Assembly (NCBI RefSeq): GCF_000426545.1
Contig: NZ_AUFO01000012.1
Span: forward strand, 62,001 to 126,000
Length of the DNA: 64,000 nt
Source of the DNA: Paenibacillus massiliensis subsp. panacisoli DSM 21345
Lineage (GTDB): Bacteria > Bacillota > Bacilli > Paenibacillales > Paenibacillaceae
Direction of reading: 5' to 3'
Made by a program: the position numbers and the translations under genes. This document shows positions 26,483 to 34,340 of this stretch, piece by piece (within the stretch, counting starts at the first letter, position 1; every line of letters starts with the position of its first letter). A model generated the notes under the pieces. The model ran no database searches. It worked only from the letters and a program-made list of their open reading frames with translations, and was not told where the DNA came from.

Positions 26483-26995
26483 CTACATTTCCTTCCGCGA
26501 ATGCGGATCGGCAGGGGCAGTTGGCTGGATTTTGCGATACTCCTTGTACATATAGAGTCGCCAGTGGGTCAGTGTGCCGAAGGCGAGAATGAAGAATACA
26601 CCTGCCGTCTGTGGGATGGAAATGTACATATAGACGAGCTCGTGCAGCAGTAGTCTCACAGCCAGCAGCGTAAGCAGAATGAAGAAGAATGCCCGCGAGC
26701 GCTGGACAAATACTTGACCCTGCTGTACTTCGAAGCGAGTGCTGCGAATGAGCGGATAGGAGAAAATGAACCATCCGATCAAGAACGAAGCAAGCGCCCA
26801 TAACAGTGGGATACGTACATCCGGTACGACAAACATCGCAAATCCTGTCGCCATGCCTACAGGGGGCATAATAATTGTCTTGCTGTTCACCGGACGGTGT
26901 CCGACCTTCATACGTATGAAAATAGCCATCAGCGCTATGGTAAGCATGCCAAACGTAGCGCCATATTGCAGGTAAGTCGGGTTAATCTGAAACAT
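26483..26995 (-). CDS. ccdC: CcdC-family membrane protein
   Basis: A 170-residue integral membrane protein with four or five TM helices. Conserved features of CcdC/DUF1453 are RPVNSKTIIMPPVGMATGFAMFVVP, FSYPLIRSTRFEVQQGQVFVQRSRAF and FFILAFGTLTHWRLYMYKEY. In Bacillus the gene lies near cytochrome c biogenesis genes, although its own role is undefined. Here a thiol oxidoreductase partner gene (bdbC) is the next gene upstream, on the same strand. The start ATG has AGGAGG upstream. The short repeats of GGTTATA around 27147-27208 lie in its upstream region. Confidence 0.8.
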   Translation of the reverse strand: MFQINPTYLQYGATFGMLTIALMAIFIRMKVGHRPVNSKTIIMPPVGMATGFAMFVVPDVRIPLLWALASFLIGWFIFSYPLIRSTRFEVQQGQVFVQRSRAFFFILLTLLAVRLLLHELVYMYISIPQTAGVFFILAFGTLTHWRLYMYKEYRKIQPTAPADPHSRKEM

Positions 26996-27146
26996 GCAGG
27001 AACCTCCTTCTGGAGATGCAGTTGCTTTTATGACGTATTGTTGATATCTTGAATTTTAACTACAATAGTATACCATATTTAGTAGGCCTGATGCTCGCAG
27101 TCGATATCCATTCAGCTGTGATTGAACTGTAATGCTCCTTCGGCGT

Positions 27147-27214
27147 GGTTATACAGAATATGAGAGCAGGTTATGTAACAGACTACAGTATAACCCTTGA
27201 TGGTTATAATATAC
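27147..27214. promoter_or_regulatory. Repeated GGTTATA motif upstream of ccdC
   Basis: GGTTATAC (27147-27154) and its exact reverse complement GTATAACC (27188-27195) form an inverted repeat with a 33-nt spacer; a third copy, GGTTATAATATAC, begins at 27202. The cluster lies between bdbC and ccdC. It could be an operator or a weak hairpin; I cannot decide. Confidence 0.3.
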
Positions 27215-27237
27215 AGTTACTCTTGGGATGCCAACGA

Positions 27238-27684
27238 TCAGTTGTTGCTACTGCGCTCTGTTCGAACCAGGTACAGCATGGCGCCAATAATCATGATGAA
27301 GGCAATCAAGGCCAGCATTGGGATCGTAATGAATCCGAACCAGTTCAAATAGTCATTCTCACAGGAGACACGACCACAAGCGGTACCGCCTGAGGGTGCA
27401 GAAGTGCGGGAAGCAGCAATCCGTTGAATAATGACATGATAGGTTGAGATGGCTGCGCCGATCCCTGCCAGTGGCAGCACGTAGGTACGAACACCCGTAT
27501 CACCACGGAAATAGGCAATCCCTAGCAGCACGGTGAGTGGATACATCAGAATACGCTGATACCAGCAGAGCTTGCAGGGCTCGTATCCCAGATATTCGCT
27601 GAGATACAGGCTCCCTAGTGTGGCGATACATGCGACGACCCATGCACCGAAGAGAACCAGATCGCTTTTTTTGTAACCAAGCAT
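27238..27684 (-). CDS. bdbC: Disulfide bond formation protein BdbC (DsbB family)
   Basis: A 148-residue four-TM thiol oxidoreductase that reoxidises extracytoplasmic dithiol oxidases using quinone. The first redox pair is CKLCWYQRILMYP, matching the Bacillus BdbC motif, and the second is the extracytoplasmic CGRVSC. ATG 27684 has AAGGGG 8 nt upstream; the 21 extra codons in the longer frame are not supported. No bdbD partner is adjacent in this window. It is divergent from the nitroreductase gene. Confidence 0.9.
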   Translation of the reverse strand: MLGYKKSDLVLFGAWVVACIATLGSLYLSEYLGYEPCKLCWYQRILMYPLTVLLGIAYFRGDTGVRTYVLPLAGIGAAISTYHVIIQRIAASRTSAPSGGTACGRVSCENDYLNWFGFITIPMLALIAFIMIIGAMLYLVRTERSSNN

Positions 27685-27811
27685 AAGAAATCCCCTTTTT
27701 ATATAGTATAATCTGGCTCGTCCTGAAGTAGGATAACATCCCTTCATGAGCCGCTATTATTTGAATCTGTTAACATCATATCTAGGTTCACCTGATTATG
27801 TAAAGCTATGC

Positions 27812-27840
27812 TTGACTTTATTAGTTGTAACTAATAAAAT
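27812..27840 (+). promoter_or_regulatory. Nitroreductase promoter with palindrome filling the spacer
   Basis: TTGACT (27812-27817), 17 nt, and TAAAAT (27835-27840) form a good sigma-A promoter. The spacer and the edge of the -10 are occupied by the palindrome TTATTAGTT-GT-AACTAATAA (27818-27837), with 9-bp perfect arms. A repressor bound there would block RNA polymerase directly. Similar TTAGT/ACTAA sites are used by MarR/DUF24-type redox sensors that control nitroreductases in Bacillus. Confidence 0.7.
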
Positions 27841-27855
27841 TACATTTGTTGATTT

Positions 27856-27917
27856 TCCGAAGACTACGTGAGCCGTAAGTCATGGTGCATCCTTGCTGGG
27901 TTGAGGTAGTTTTCGGA
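27856..27917 (+). promoter_or_regulatory. Leader inverted repeat of the nitroreductase mRNA
   Basis: TCCGAAGACTAC (27856-27867) pairs with GTAGTTTTCGGA (27906-27917); eleven Watson-Crick pairs plus one G-U. The 38-nt loop is unstructured by eye. It lies in the 5' leader between the predicted transcription start and the ATG at 27988, with about 70 nt left to the start. It may stabilise the mRNA or act in attenuation. Confidence 0.4.
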
Positions 27918-27987
27918 GATCCGTGGACGAGGAGCTCGCTGTCGCCGATTCGCGAAAACAATATTTATATTTTTAGGAGTGTGAACC

Positions 27988-28614
27988 ATGTCTAACATTG
28001 AACATAACGAGACGCTGCGTGTCATTAGCGAGCGTCATGCTGTCAAGAAATATGTAAAGGATGCAGCTCTTCCTGAGGAGCATCTGCAAGCGATCCTGCG
28101 TGCTGCTGGCCAAGCTCCATCTGCTTGGAATCTTCAGCATTGGAAATTCCTCGTGGTTGAAAGTGAGGCTGACAAGCAGAAGCTGCTGCCTATCGCTTAC
28201 AATCAAAGCCAGGTTGCAGATAGCAATGTGACGATTGCCGTCCTTGGTGATCTTGAGGCTAACCGCAATACATTTATTTATGATCAGGCTGTTGATAATG
28301 GCTTCCTGCCGGCTGAAGTGCGTGATGCACTGGTAGGACAAATTAACGGAGCTTATCAAAATCCGCAGGTAGCGCGTGATTCTGCAATCCTGAATGCTTC
28401 TCTGGCTGCACAGAACATCATGCTGGCTGCCAAATCTCTTGGCTATGACACTTGCGCTATGGGCGGCTTCAATCCAGCACAGCTGATCGAGAGCTTCCAG
28501 ATTCCTCAGCGTTACATTCCAGTTATGCTGATTACGGTAGGAACAGCACTGGAGCCTGCTCGTCCATCAGGTCGCCTGCCACTGGAAGACGTAGTTGTAC
28601 GCGGCAGCTTCTAA
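27988..28614 (+). CDS. Nitroreductase family FMN oxidoreductase
   Basis: A 208-residue NAD(P)H:FMN-dependent reductase. FMN contacts are SERHAVKKYVKDA (the Arg/Lys-rich start), APSAWNLQHWKFLVVES (phosphate and flavin contacts) and LGYDTCAMGGFNPAQL. The length fits the YodC/MhqN group that reduces quinones and nitroaromatics. The ATG at 27988 follows AGGAGTGTGAACC. It has its own promoter, and a strong terminator follows at 28680-28732, so it is monocistronic. The promoter palindrome suggests induction by electrophiles or quinones. Confidence 0.88.
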   Translation: MSNIEHNETLRVISERHAVKKYVKDAALPEEHLQAILRAAGQAPSAWNLQHWKFLVVESEADKQKLLPIAYNQSQVADSNVTIAVLGDLEANRNTFIYDQAVDNGFLPAEVRDALVGQINGAYQNPQVARDSAILNASLAAQNIMLAAKSLGYDTCAMGGFNPAQLIESFQIPQRYIPVMLITVGTALEPARPSGRLPLEDVVVRGSF

Positions 28615-28679
28615 GAAATGTCATATTCCTGACCAAGCTTATCCTGTTAACGAACAATATAAGTTATAAATATTATGCG

Positions 28680-28732
28680 AAGAGGGACTGCCTCGTCGCC
28701 ACTAGCTGTGGTGAACGAAGGCAGTCCCTCTT
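28680..28732. terminator. Rho-independent terminator between nitroreductase and mprF
   Basis: AAGAGGGACTGCCT (28680-28693) and AGGCAGTCCCTCTT (28719-28732) form a perfect 14-bp stem, followed on the plus strand by TT. The genes converge, so it can serve both. Confidence 0.85.
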
Positions 28733-28738
28733 TTGGTG

Positions 28739-31381
28739 CTATTTCATCTTTTTTGAGACCAAATACAGCAGGTCGGCGGTCAGAATGGGCAATGACACCG
28801 AGGAGGGATAGGCCAGATAACGTGGCTCCCACGAGGGGTTGAACTTTTCCTTATACCGCCTGAGTCCCTGAAATCCGTACCAGTTACCACCGTATTGAAA
28901 GACCAGCCGTGCCATGCGTTCTTCACGCAGAGCCTTCTCGTTCTGTCCGACGCTGGACAGTGGTGCCATTCCGAGACTAAAGGTCGTGTAGCCCTCCTCC
29001 CGCGCCCATTCCATGACATGAGTGAACAGATAGTCCATCGTGCCATTTGGAGCATCAGGTAGATGTCGCATGAGATCAATGGCGATCTTGTCATCCCCGT
29101 CATAGGCTGGGGCCAAAGAAGCGAATGCGATAATATCCCCATCTGGATTGCGTACGAGCGCTACTGGTGCACGAGACAGATAAGATTCCTGGAACCAGCC
29201 GAGAGAATAGCCTTTTTCCTTGCGTCCCTTGAGCCACTCGCATGATACATGCTCAAGCTGCTCCAGCAGGGATGGAGTCAATGGAGGATGCACCATGGCA
29301 AAGGAATAGCCCTCCCGGTCGTAACGGTTCCTGACGGTCCGTAGTGGCGTGTTCTTCTTCCCGGAGATGGTGAATTCCCCCAGCTTGACAAGAGCCACCT
29401 CCCCCAGCTTGAAGAAGCGGTATCCATTCTCGTGATAGATGGGCAGGTAGTCTGGGGACACCTGGTAAAATACCACGAGCAGGGCGTAGCGATCCGCATA
29501 CTGCTGGAATTCCTGTATAGCTCGGCTAATTTGCTCCCGCGGGCCCAATGGATCACCGAGCACGACCAGCTTGTTGCGGGTGCGTGCATATGGAATCAAT
29601 ACGTTGCCATCACAGGCCCAGTAGAGATGCTTGTCGCCAAGGAATAGCATGTGTGTCAGCAGATGACCGTCCTCGTCCTCCAGGAATTGCTCAAGCTTGT
29701 CCAAGGCTTCCTCATCCAATTGCTCGGATCTGCTGCGCTGAGGGCGAAGCACCAGATACATCGTCAGGAAAATCCAGGCGAACAGCAGGCTGAGGACCGC
29801 TGTAATTGCGATTCGATTCGGGCCAATGAACAGATGCGAGTTCATACCTTGCGGCAGCCAGTGTGAGAAATAACGATAGCCACCAGCCCCAATCAAGAGG
29901 TAGACTCCGGTCACAAGGACCGATATACCGCCCCAGATGAACAGATTCGTCCTCCGCAGCGGTGCTCCAATCCGGTAAAAGCGAGAGCGGGACAGCCACA
30001 GCATCAGGGCAACGAACAATAGGTAGCTCGCCTCCTCGAAATCCAGTCCCTTCACGAAGGTGAAGACGGCCCCGGCAAGGAGTAGCACGAGTGTCAGCCG
30101 CAGTGCTCGCTTGATCCGCAGCGATATGCCGTGAGACAGCACAATGAGCATAATCCCGATCATAACGGAAATATCGTGGGACAGCCGCATGATCGGTAGC
30201 GTCAGCAGATGCTCGGCCCAGCGAAGCCTGTATAGCAGACCAGGTACAGCAGCCGATAGCAGCAAGACTGCGCCGGCGATCAGCACCAGCTTGCTCAGTG
30301 CCCATACGCTAAGGTCAGCCAGGAAGCGGAACTGCCCAGGCCAGCCCCAGAACCGCTGCCATTTGTTCAGCGAATAGGTCCAGCCAGCTCCGGCAAGCTC
30401 TCCAAGCTTCTCCCGTCCGGGCATCATTTCAAGGGCTGCCAGCACCATCCCGATGAGCCAAGGGATGACGAAGTAGAACAGTCGGAAGAGCAGCAGGACG
30501 GTGACAGCACGATCCGCGTCTACCCCCAGCAGTTGGAGGCCTAGCAGTGTGGTGACATCGAATGCGCCCAGACCGCCTGGTGCGAGACTGATAATGCCGG
30601 CAATAGCCGCCACGACATAAATCCCGATCAAGGCGTCTATTGGAAGGCCATCCAAAATCTGAAGTGCGGCCACGGCAAATGCAAGGCCTGCGAACAGCCA
30701 TTCCAGCACCGAGGAGAGGAGGAAGGCCAGAATGGTCTTCCACGGAATTTGTCCCTCACCTTTGTTGAACCATTTGCCGAACATGGGTGTGCGCTGAAGC
30801 AGCATAAATACTGGAAAGTACGCTGCCATCCCCCATACAGCCCAGCGAAGCCAGGAATATTCCTGCAGCATGGCACCTACGGGCAGAATATGCAGAATAC
30901 ATGCCCATGCCAGTAGAGACAGACCAATAATTACAATAGGCGATAGGAAGATGACCGCAGTCGTAATGGTCTTGAGTGGTACACCGCTCTTCTTGTACAG
31001 CAGAGCCCGCAAGCCCGCTCCTGTAAAGCCGGCGAAGCCAAAGGCATTATTGAAGGTGTTGGCGATCCATCCATACCGAAAGGCTGCCCAGCGGGTGACC
31101 TCCAGCTTGAAATGGCGCCGAATCACAAAATCATAGGAGCTCATGACAGCAGCAGCAATCAGCGAGAATATGAACATGAAGACGATGGAGCCAGATGATA
31201 AGCCCCGCAGCTCGTTCAGCATGCGTCCCGGATTAATGGATTGCAGCTCCCGGCTACCCAGCCACACGACCAGGGTAATAATAACTACCGGAATGATCAG
31301 GCGTACAATTCGTTTCTGATAGGCGGAGACCACCAGTTGAATGATTTTGAGAGATGCTAAGCGCTCTCTGAAAGGAAGCAT
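28739..31381 (-). CDS. mprF: Phosphatidylglycerol lysyltransferase/flippase MprF
   Basis: An 880-residue membrane enzyme that transfers lysine (sometimes alanine) from aminoacyl-tRNA to phosphatidylglycerol and flips the product outward, giving resistance to cationic peptides. Residues about 20-540 hold some 14 TM helices, including the flippase region FNNAFGFAGFTGAGLRALLYKKSG and ISLAPGGLGAFDVTTLLGLQ. Residues about 560-880 are the cytosolic GNAT-like synthetase domain (YGDPLGP-like VVLGDPLGPREQ, ...GTMDYLFTHVMEWAREEGY, FSLGMAPLSSVG). The length matches Bacillus MprF. The ATG has AGGTG upstream. Divergent from the signal peptidase gene. Confidence 0.93.
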   Translation of the reverse strand: MLPFRERLASLKIIQLVVSAYQKRIVRLIIPVVIITLVVWLGSRELQSINPGRMLNELRGLSSGSIVFMFIFSLIAAAVMSSYDFVIRRHFKLEVTRWAAFRYGWIANTFNNAFGFAGFTGAGLRALLYKKSGVPLKTITTAVIFLSPIVIIGLSLLAWACILHILPVGAMLQEYSWLRWAVWGMAAYFPVFMLLQRTPMFGKWFNKGEGQIPWKTILAFLLSSVLEWLFAGLAFAVAALQILDGLPIDALIGIYVVAAIAGIISLAPGGLGAFDVTTLLGLQLLGVDADRAVTVLLLFRLFYFVIPWLIGMVLAALEMMPGREKLGELAGAGWTYSLNKWQRFWGWPGQFRFLADLSVWALSKLVLIAGAVLLLSAAVPGLLYRLRWAEHLLTLPIMRLSHDISVMIGIMLIVLSHGISLRIKRALRLTLVLLLAGAVFTFVKGLDFEEASYLLFVALMLWLSRSRFYRIGAPLRRTNLFIWGGISVLVTGVYLLIGAGGYRYFSHWLPQGMNSHLFIGPNRIAITAVLSLLFAWIFLTMYLVLRPQRSRSEQLDEEALDKLEQFLEDEDGHLLTHMLFLGDKHLYWACDGNVLIPYARTRNKLVVLGDPLGPREQISRAIQEFQQYADRYALLVVFYQVSPDYLPIYHENGYRFFKLGEVALVKLGEFTISGKKNTPLRTVRNRYDREGYSFAMVHPPLTPSLLEQLEHVSCEWLKGRKEKGYSLGWFQESYLSRAPVALVRNPDGDIIAFASLAPAYDGDDKIAIDLMRHLPDAPNGTMDYLFTHVMEWAREEGYTTFSLGMAPLSSVGQNEKALREERMARLVFQYGGNWYGFQGLRRYKEKFNPSWEPRYLAYPSSVSLPILTADLLYLVSKKMK

Positions 31382-31691
31382 ATTTTCACCTACCTGGTAA
31401 TCTTGAGCACATCATTCGTGCCTTAGCGGCACAACCTGTAATGAATCCATAAGTACATACGCAATTGTTGAAGCCTTGGTTCATAATACTACATTAATAC
31501 ACAAATTCAAGTTTCAGGACCTCGAATTGTAAAATCATTGTACGGGGCCCGTTATTTTACACAACTGTAGTGAGAGATTGGCTTTCTTTTTACTAGAAAG
31601 TGTATACTAGGATTAACAGATCTGAACAATCGTAAGATTTCTAATCCAGATCATATAGAATTTAAGCTAGATTGTACGGGAGAGATGATTC
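31382..31691. other. Divergent region between mprF and signal peptidase
   Basis: This 310-nt region holds an inverted repeat, TGTAAAAT (31528-31535) / ATTTTACA (31554-31561), and a possible promoter for the signal peptidase: TTGGCT (31578-31583) and TATACT (31603-31608) with a long 19-nt spacer. Nothing else is seen. Confidence 0.35.
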
Positions 31692-32243
31692 ATGGTAAAG
31701 TTCTTCAAAAGTATGCTGAGCTGGATATGCTCCTTTGGGATTGCGATCGTCATTACATTAGTTATCGGTATTTTTGGTATTCAACCTTATACGGTTGAAG
31801 GTCATTCTATGGACCCGACGTTACATGACCAACAGAAGGTGCTAGTATCCAAGATTCCGAATACGTTCCCGGGAACGATAGAGCGCGGGGATATAGTCAT
31901 TATTGATAGTCGTGTACATGAGGCGCGCACCATTCGGGATGATATCATGGAGCAGCCTATCATGCGCTGGCTGAGCGATGAGCCGACGGATTCCATCTAT
32001 GTGAAGCGTGTAATCGCCAAGGCTGGCGACGAGCTTGAGCTGAATCAAGGTCAGGTATATTTGAATGGTACACTGCTGAATGAGCCATATATCAAGGAAG
32101 AGATGATGGATCAGGGGGATCAGACGTGGGACGTGCCTGAGGGCTACGTCTTCGTGATGGGAGATAATCGCAATAACAGTAACGACAGCCGGGTGCTTGG
32201 TTTCATTCCGCTCAGTCATGTGATTGGTAAGAAGCTGAATTAG
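31692..32243 (+). CDS. lepB: Type I signal peptidase
   Basis: A 183-residue membrane protease that cleaves signal peptides of secreted proteins. One N-terminal TM helix (about 11-30) precedes the catalytic dyad: Ser39 in VEGHSMDPTL and Lys105 in YVKRVIAKAGDEL. Box E is MGDNRNNSNDSR. One TM and short length are typical of the SipS/SipT group. ATG 31692 follows GGGAGAGATGATTC. It is monocistronic, closed by the terminator at 32367-32411. Bacillales usually have several paralogues, so sip naming is not attempted. Confidence 0.92.
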   Translation: MVKFFKSMLSWICSFGIAIVITLVIGIFGIQPYTVEGHSMDPTLHDQQKVLVSKIPNTFPGTIERGDIVIIDSRVHEARTIRDDIMEQPIMRWLSDEPTDSIYVKRVIAKAGDELELNQGQVYLNGTLLNEPYIKEEMMDQGDQTWDVPEGYVFVMGDNRNNSNDSRVLGFIPLSHVIGKKLN

Positions 32244-32366
32244 AGCGCTGGAGCAAGTAGGCTGCGTTCATTATAGTTAGATAATACACTCGCTACATGA
32301 GTGATATCGCCGTCAGCAAGGGGTATCACGGTATTTGTGCGGTAATGATAGGTAGGTAATACATCT

Positions 32367-32411
32367 AAGATCGAGGGCAGGCTGGATAAAGCTTTGTCCT
32401 CGATCTTTTTT
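32367..32411 (+). terminator. Rho-independent terminator after the signal peptidase
   Basis: AAGATCGAGG (32367-32376) pairs with CCTCGATCTT (32398-32407), followed by TTTT. An additional small stem, GTGATA/TATCAC, lies upstream near 32300-32330. Confidence 0.85.
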
Positions 32412-32519
32412 GTATATATAGCTATTACCTAATTTATGATCCTGCCATGAGTAACGCTGATAATTGGGTAATAATGATAGACGAAATATCTATCTCATGA
32501 ACCAGGGAGGAATGTGACC

Positions 32520-33569
32520 ATGGCACAAGAGCAGATGTACTACTTTTATACAGGAACATATGCATCACAGGAGGAGAAGGCCCTATACCTGTGCAAGCTG
32601 GATGGCGACAATGGAGAGATGAGCATTGTGAACGGCACCGATGGCATTGAGCGCCCGTCCTTTCTGGCTCTACATCCGGAGGAGCATTGTCTGTATGCTG
32701 TCAGTGAGGACGGCGAGGGGAAGGTATATGCTTACGAAGTCGATGAGCAGACTCACGAGCTCCGGCTATTGAACCATCAATTAACACAGGGGGCTCATCC
32801 CTGCTACGTCTCGGTGACGAAGGATGGTGCTTTCGCTCTGGTCTCGAATTACTCAGGAGGCAATGCCGGGATGTTCCCTATCGTGAGTGGTGCAGGTCTT
32901 GAAGAGATGGCCTCCCAGGTCAAGCATGTCGGGTCTAGTGTCCATGCAGAGCGCCAAGAGGGACCACATCCCCACTCGATTGTGCCTGATCCTTCTGGCG
33001 ATTATGTGATGGTCTGTGATCTGGGCATGGACCAGATCGTTATCTACCGGATCGAGGAAGGCAAGCTGGTGACGCATAAGGAAGCTGAGCAGCCGAAGGG
33101 GGCCGGGCCGCGTCATCTGGTCTTCCATCCGAACGGCCAATTCGCCTATGTAGCCAATGAACTGGACAACACGGTCTCGGCCTTCTTGTACGATGTGCAC
33201 TTTGGAGAGCTGCAGCCCCTCCAGCATCTATCTACGCTGCCTGAGGATTATAGGGAGGAAAATACGGCCGCTGATATTCGGGTTACGCCATGTGGTCGCT
33301 TCCTGTATGTATCGAATCGCGGGCATAACAGCATTGTGTTGTATCGGATCGACGAGGAGAGCGGGAAGCTTGAACGGATAGAATGGGTGGATACGCTGGG
33401 GAAGACACCGCGCAATTTTAACCTGGTGGGCGGTTATCTGATCGTGGCTAACCAGGAGAGTGACAATCTCGTCTCCTACTCTATCGACGGGGAGACTGGT
33501 CGATTGACAGCGTCAGGACATCAATTAGAGCTGAAATCGCCTGTATGCGTGGAGCCTGTGGTGCGATAG
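32520..33569 (+). CDS. Lactonase family seven-bladed beta-propeller (6-phosphogluconolactonase-like)
   Basis: A 349-residue YkgB/Pgl-type beta-propeller. Repeated blade motifs include YFYTGTYASQEEKALYLCKLD, RPSFLALHPEEHCLYAVSE, AHPCYVSVTKDGAFALVSNYSGG, PHPHSIVPDPSGDYVMVCDLGMDQI and RHLVFHPNGQFAYVANELDNTV. Members hydrolyse 6-phosphogluconolactone in the oxidative pentose phosphate pathway; some act on other sugar lactones. ATG 32520 has AGGGAGG 9 nt upstream; the GTG at 32514 is too close. It is a single gene. It may supply 6-phosphogluconate, as does gluconokinase at 15856. Confidence 0.85.
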   Translation: MAQEQMYYFYTGTYASQEEKALYLCKLDGDNGEMSIVNGTDGIERPSFLALHPEEHCLYAVSEDGEGKVYAYEVDEQTHELRLLNHQLTQGAHPCYVSVTKDGAFALVSNYSGGNAGMFPIVSGAGLEEMASQVKHVGSSVHAERQEGPHPHSIVPDPSGDYVMVCDLGMDQIVIYRIEEGKLVTHKEAEQPKGAGPRHLVFHPNGQFAYVANELDNTVSAFLYDVHFGELQPLQHLSTLPEDYREENTAADIRVTPCGRFLYVSNRGHNSIVLYRIDEESGKLERIEWVDTLGKTPRNFNLVGGYLIVANQESDNLVSYSIDGETGRLTASGHQLELKSPVCVEPVVR

Positions 33570-33877
33570 TGGTTAGGGTAGAGCGAGTGTAGTAGCAAGA
33601 TAAAATGAGCTTAGGGTAAGGTGAAGCGAGCTTAAGGCAAGTTAAGGCGACATAAGTATAGTCAAATATAACGAACGATTGAAGGGGCGTGTGTGGGACG
33701 CCTCTTTTTTGTATGAGCTAGCTTCGTATTTGCACCGCATCAGAACTGGTCCTTAGTAACTAGACAACAATGAGATATGACTCATGAAATCATGGGATCA
33801 ATTTGTTTATCATAATAAAAAGGGGAATGTATGTACCCATTGTGGAATATTTATATATGCAATAAAGGAGGCGCATC
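33570..33877. other. Intergenic region, lactonase to DUF4132 pair
   Basis: About 300 nt with a loosely repeated phrase (gagcttagggtaagg / gagcttaaggcaag) at 33600-33650, the terminator at 33682-33710, and an AT-rich stretch at 33790-33865 that probably contains the promoter of the next operon. No hexamers are convincing. Confidence 0.35.
33682..33710 (+). terminator. Rho-independent terminator after the lactonase gene
   Basis: AGGGGCGT (33683-33690) pairs with ACGCCTCT (33698-33705) with one G-U pair, a 7-nt loop and a T-run to 33710. Confidence 0.75.
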
Positions 33878-34297
33878 ATGAAGATTGCCGTGACGGTCAA
33901 GAGCATAGCCAAGCGCAAGCCTGTATTGGCTAAGCAAACTATTGAGCTTCCTGAAACAACGAATACATTGAGACAGCTAATTGAGCATACAGTTGCTTGG
34001 CAAATTCAGAAATATCAGGATCGTCAGGAGGAGAATAACGGACTTGCTTATTTGCTTCCGGAGAGTATCGATGATCAGGCATACACCGGGAAGGTTAGCT
34101 TCGGAACCATCAATCGTGATGGGATGCCTGACGTGACAGAGGCGTCTGCGGTTGCTCTTACTGCCTATAAGGATGGCTTGTACCGTGTATTCCTGAATGA
34201 ACAAGAGCTCGAGCAGTTGGATGAGCTACTACCCTTAGAGGAGGGTGACGAACTGGTCTTTATCAGGTTAACCATGCTGGCAGGGCGATTGTGGTAG
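33878..34297 (+). CDS. 139-residue protein of unknown function paired with the DUF4132 gene
   Basis: I do not recognise the family. It begins MKIAVTVKSIAKRKPVLAKQTIEL, which looks like a beta-strand-rich small domain, and ends with an acidic stretch and LEEGDELVFIRLTMLAGRLW. There is no signal peptide or TM helix. AAAGGAGG is 7 nt before the ATG. It ends 43 nt before the giant DUF4132 gene, so the two are likely co-transcribed, and it may be a small partner subunit. DUF4132 genes in Firmicutes often have such a short upstream gene. Confidence 0.65.
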   Translation: MKIAVTVKSIAKRKPVLAKQTIELPETTNTLRQLIEHTVAWQIQKYQDRQEENNGLAYLLPESIDDQAYTGKVSFGTINRDGMPDVTEASAVALTAYKDGLYRVFLNEQELEQLDELLPLEEGDELVFIRLTMLAGRLW

Positions 34298-34340
34298 CCT
34301 TTCACAACTAGAGTCAAGAAGACGAAGGAGGAGAATGATT

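Larger units (their letters stand above)
27685..27987. other. Regulatory region between bdbC and the nitroreductase gene
   Basis: The 300-nt gap carries the nitroreductase promoter/operator (27812-27840) and a leader inverted repeat (27856-27917), described separately. The rest, including the stretch before the nitroreductase start, shows no open frame with a ribosome-binding site. Confidence 0.5.

Noticed and set aside
27238..27747. Longer BdbC start at 27747
   Set aside because: The extra 21 codons are polar, lack a ribosome-binding site and precede a well-placed site for ATG 27684.
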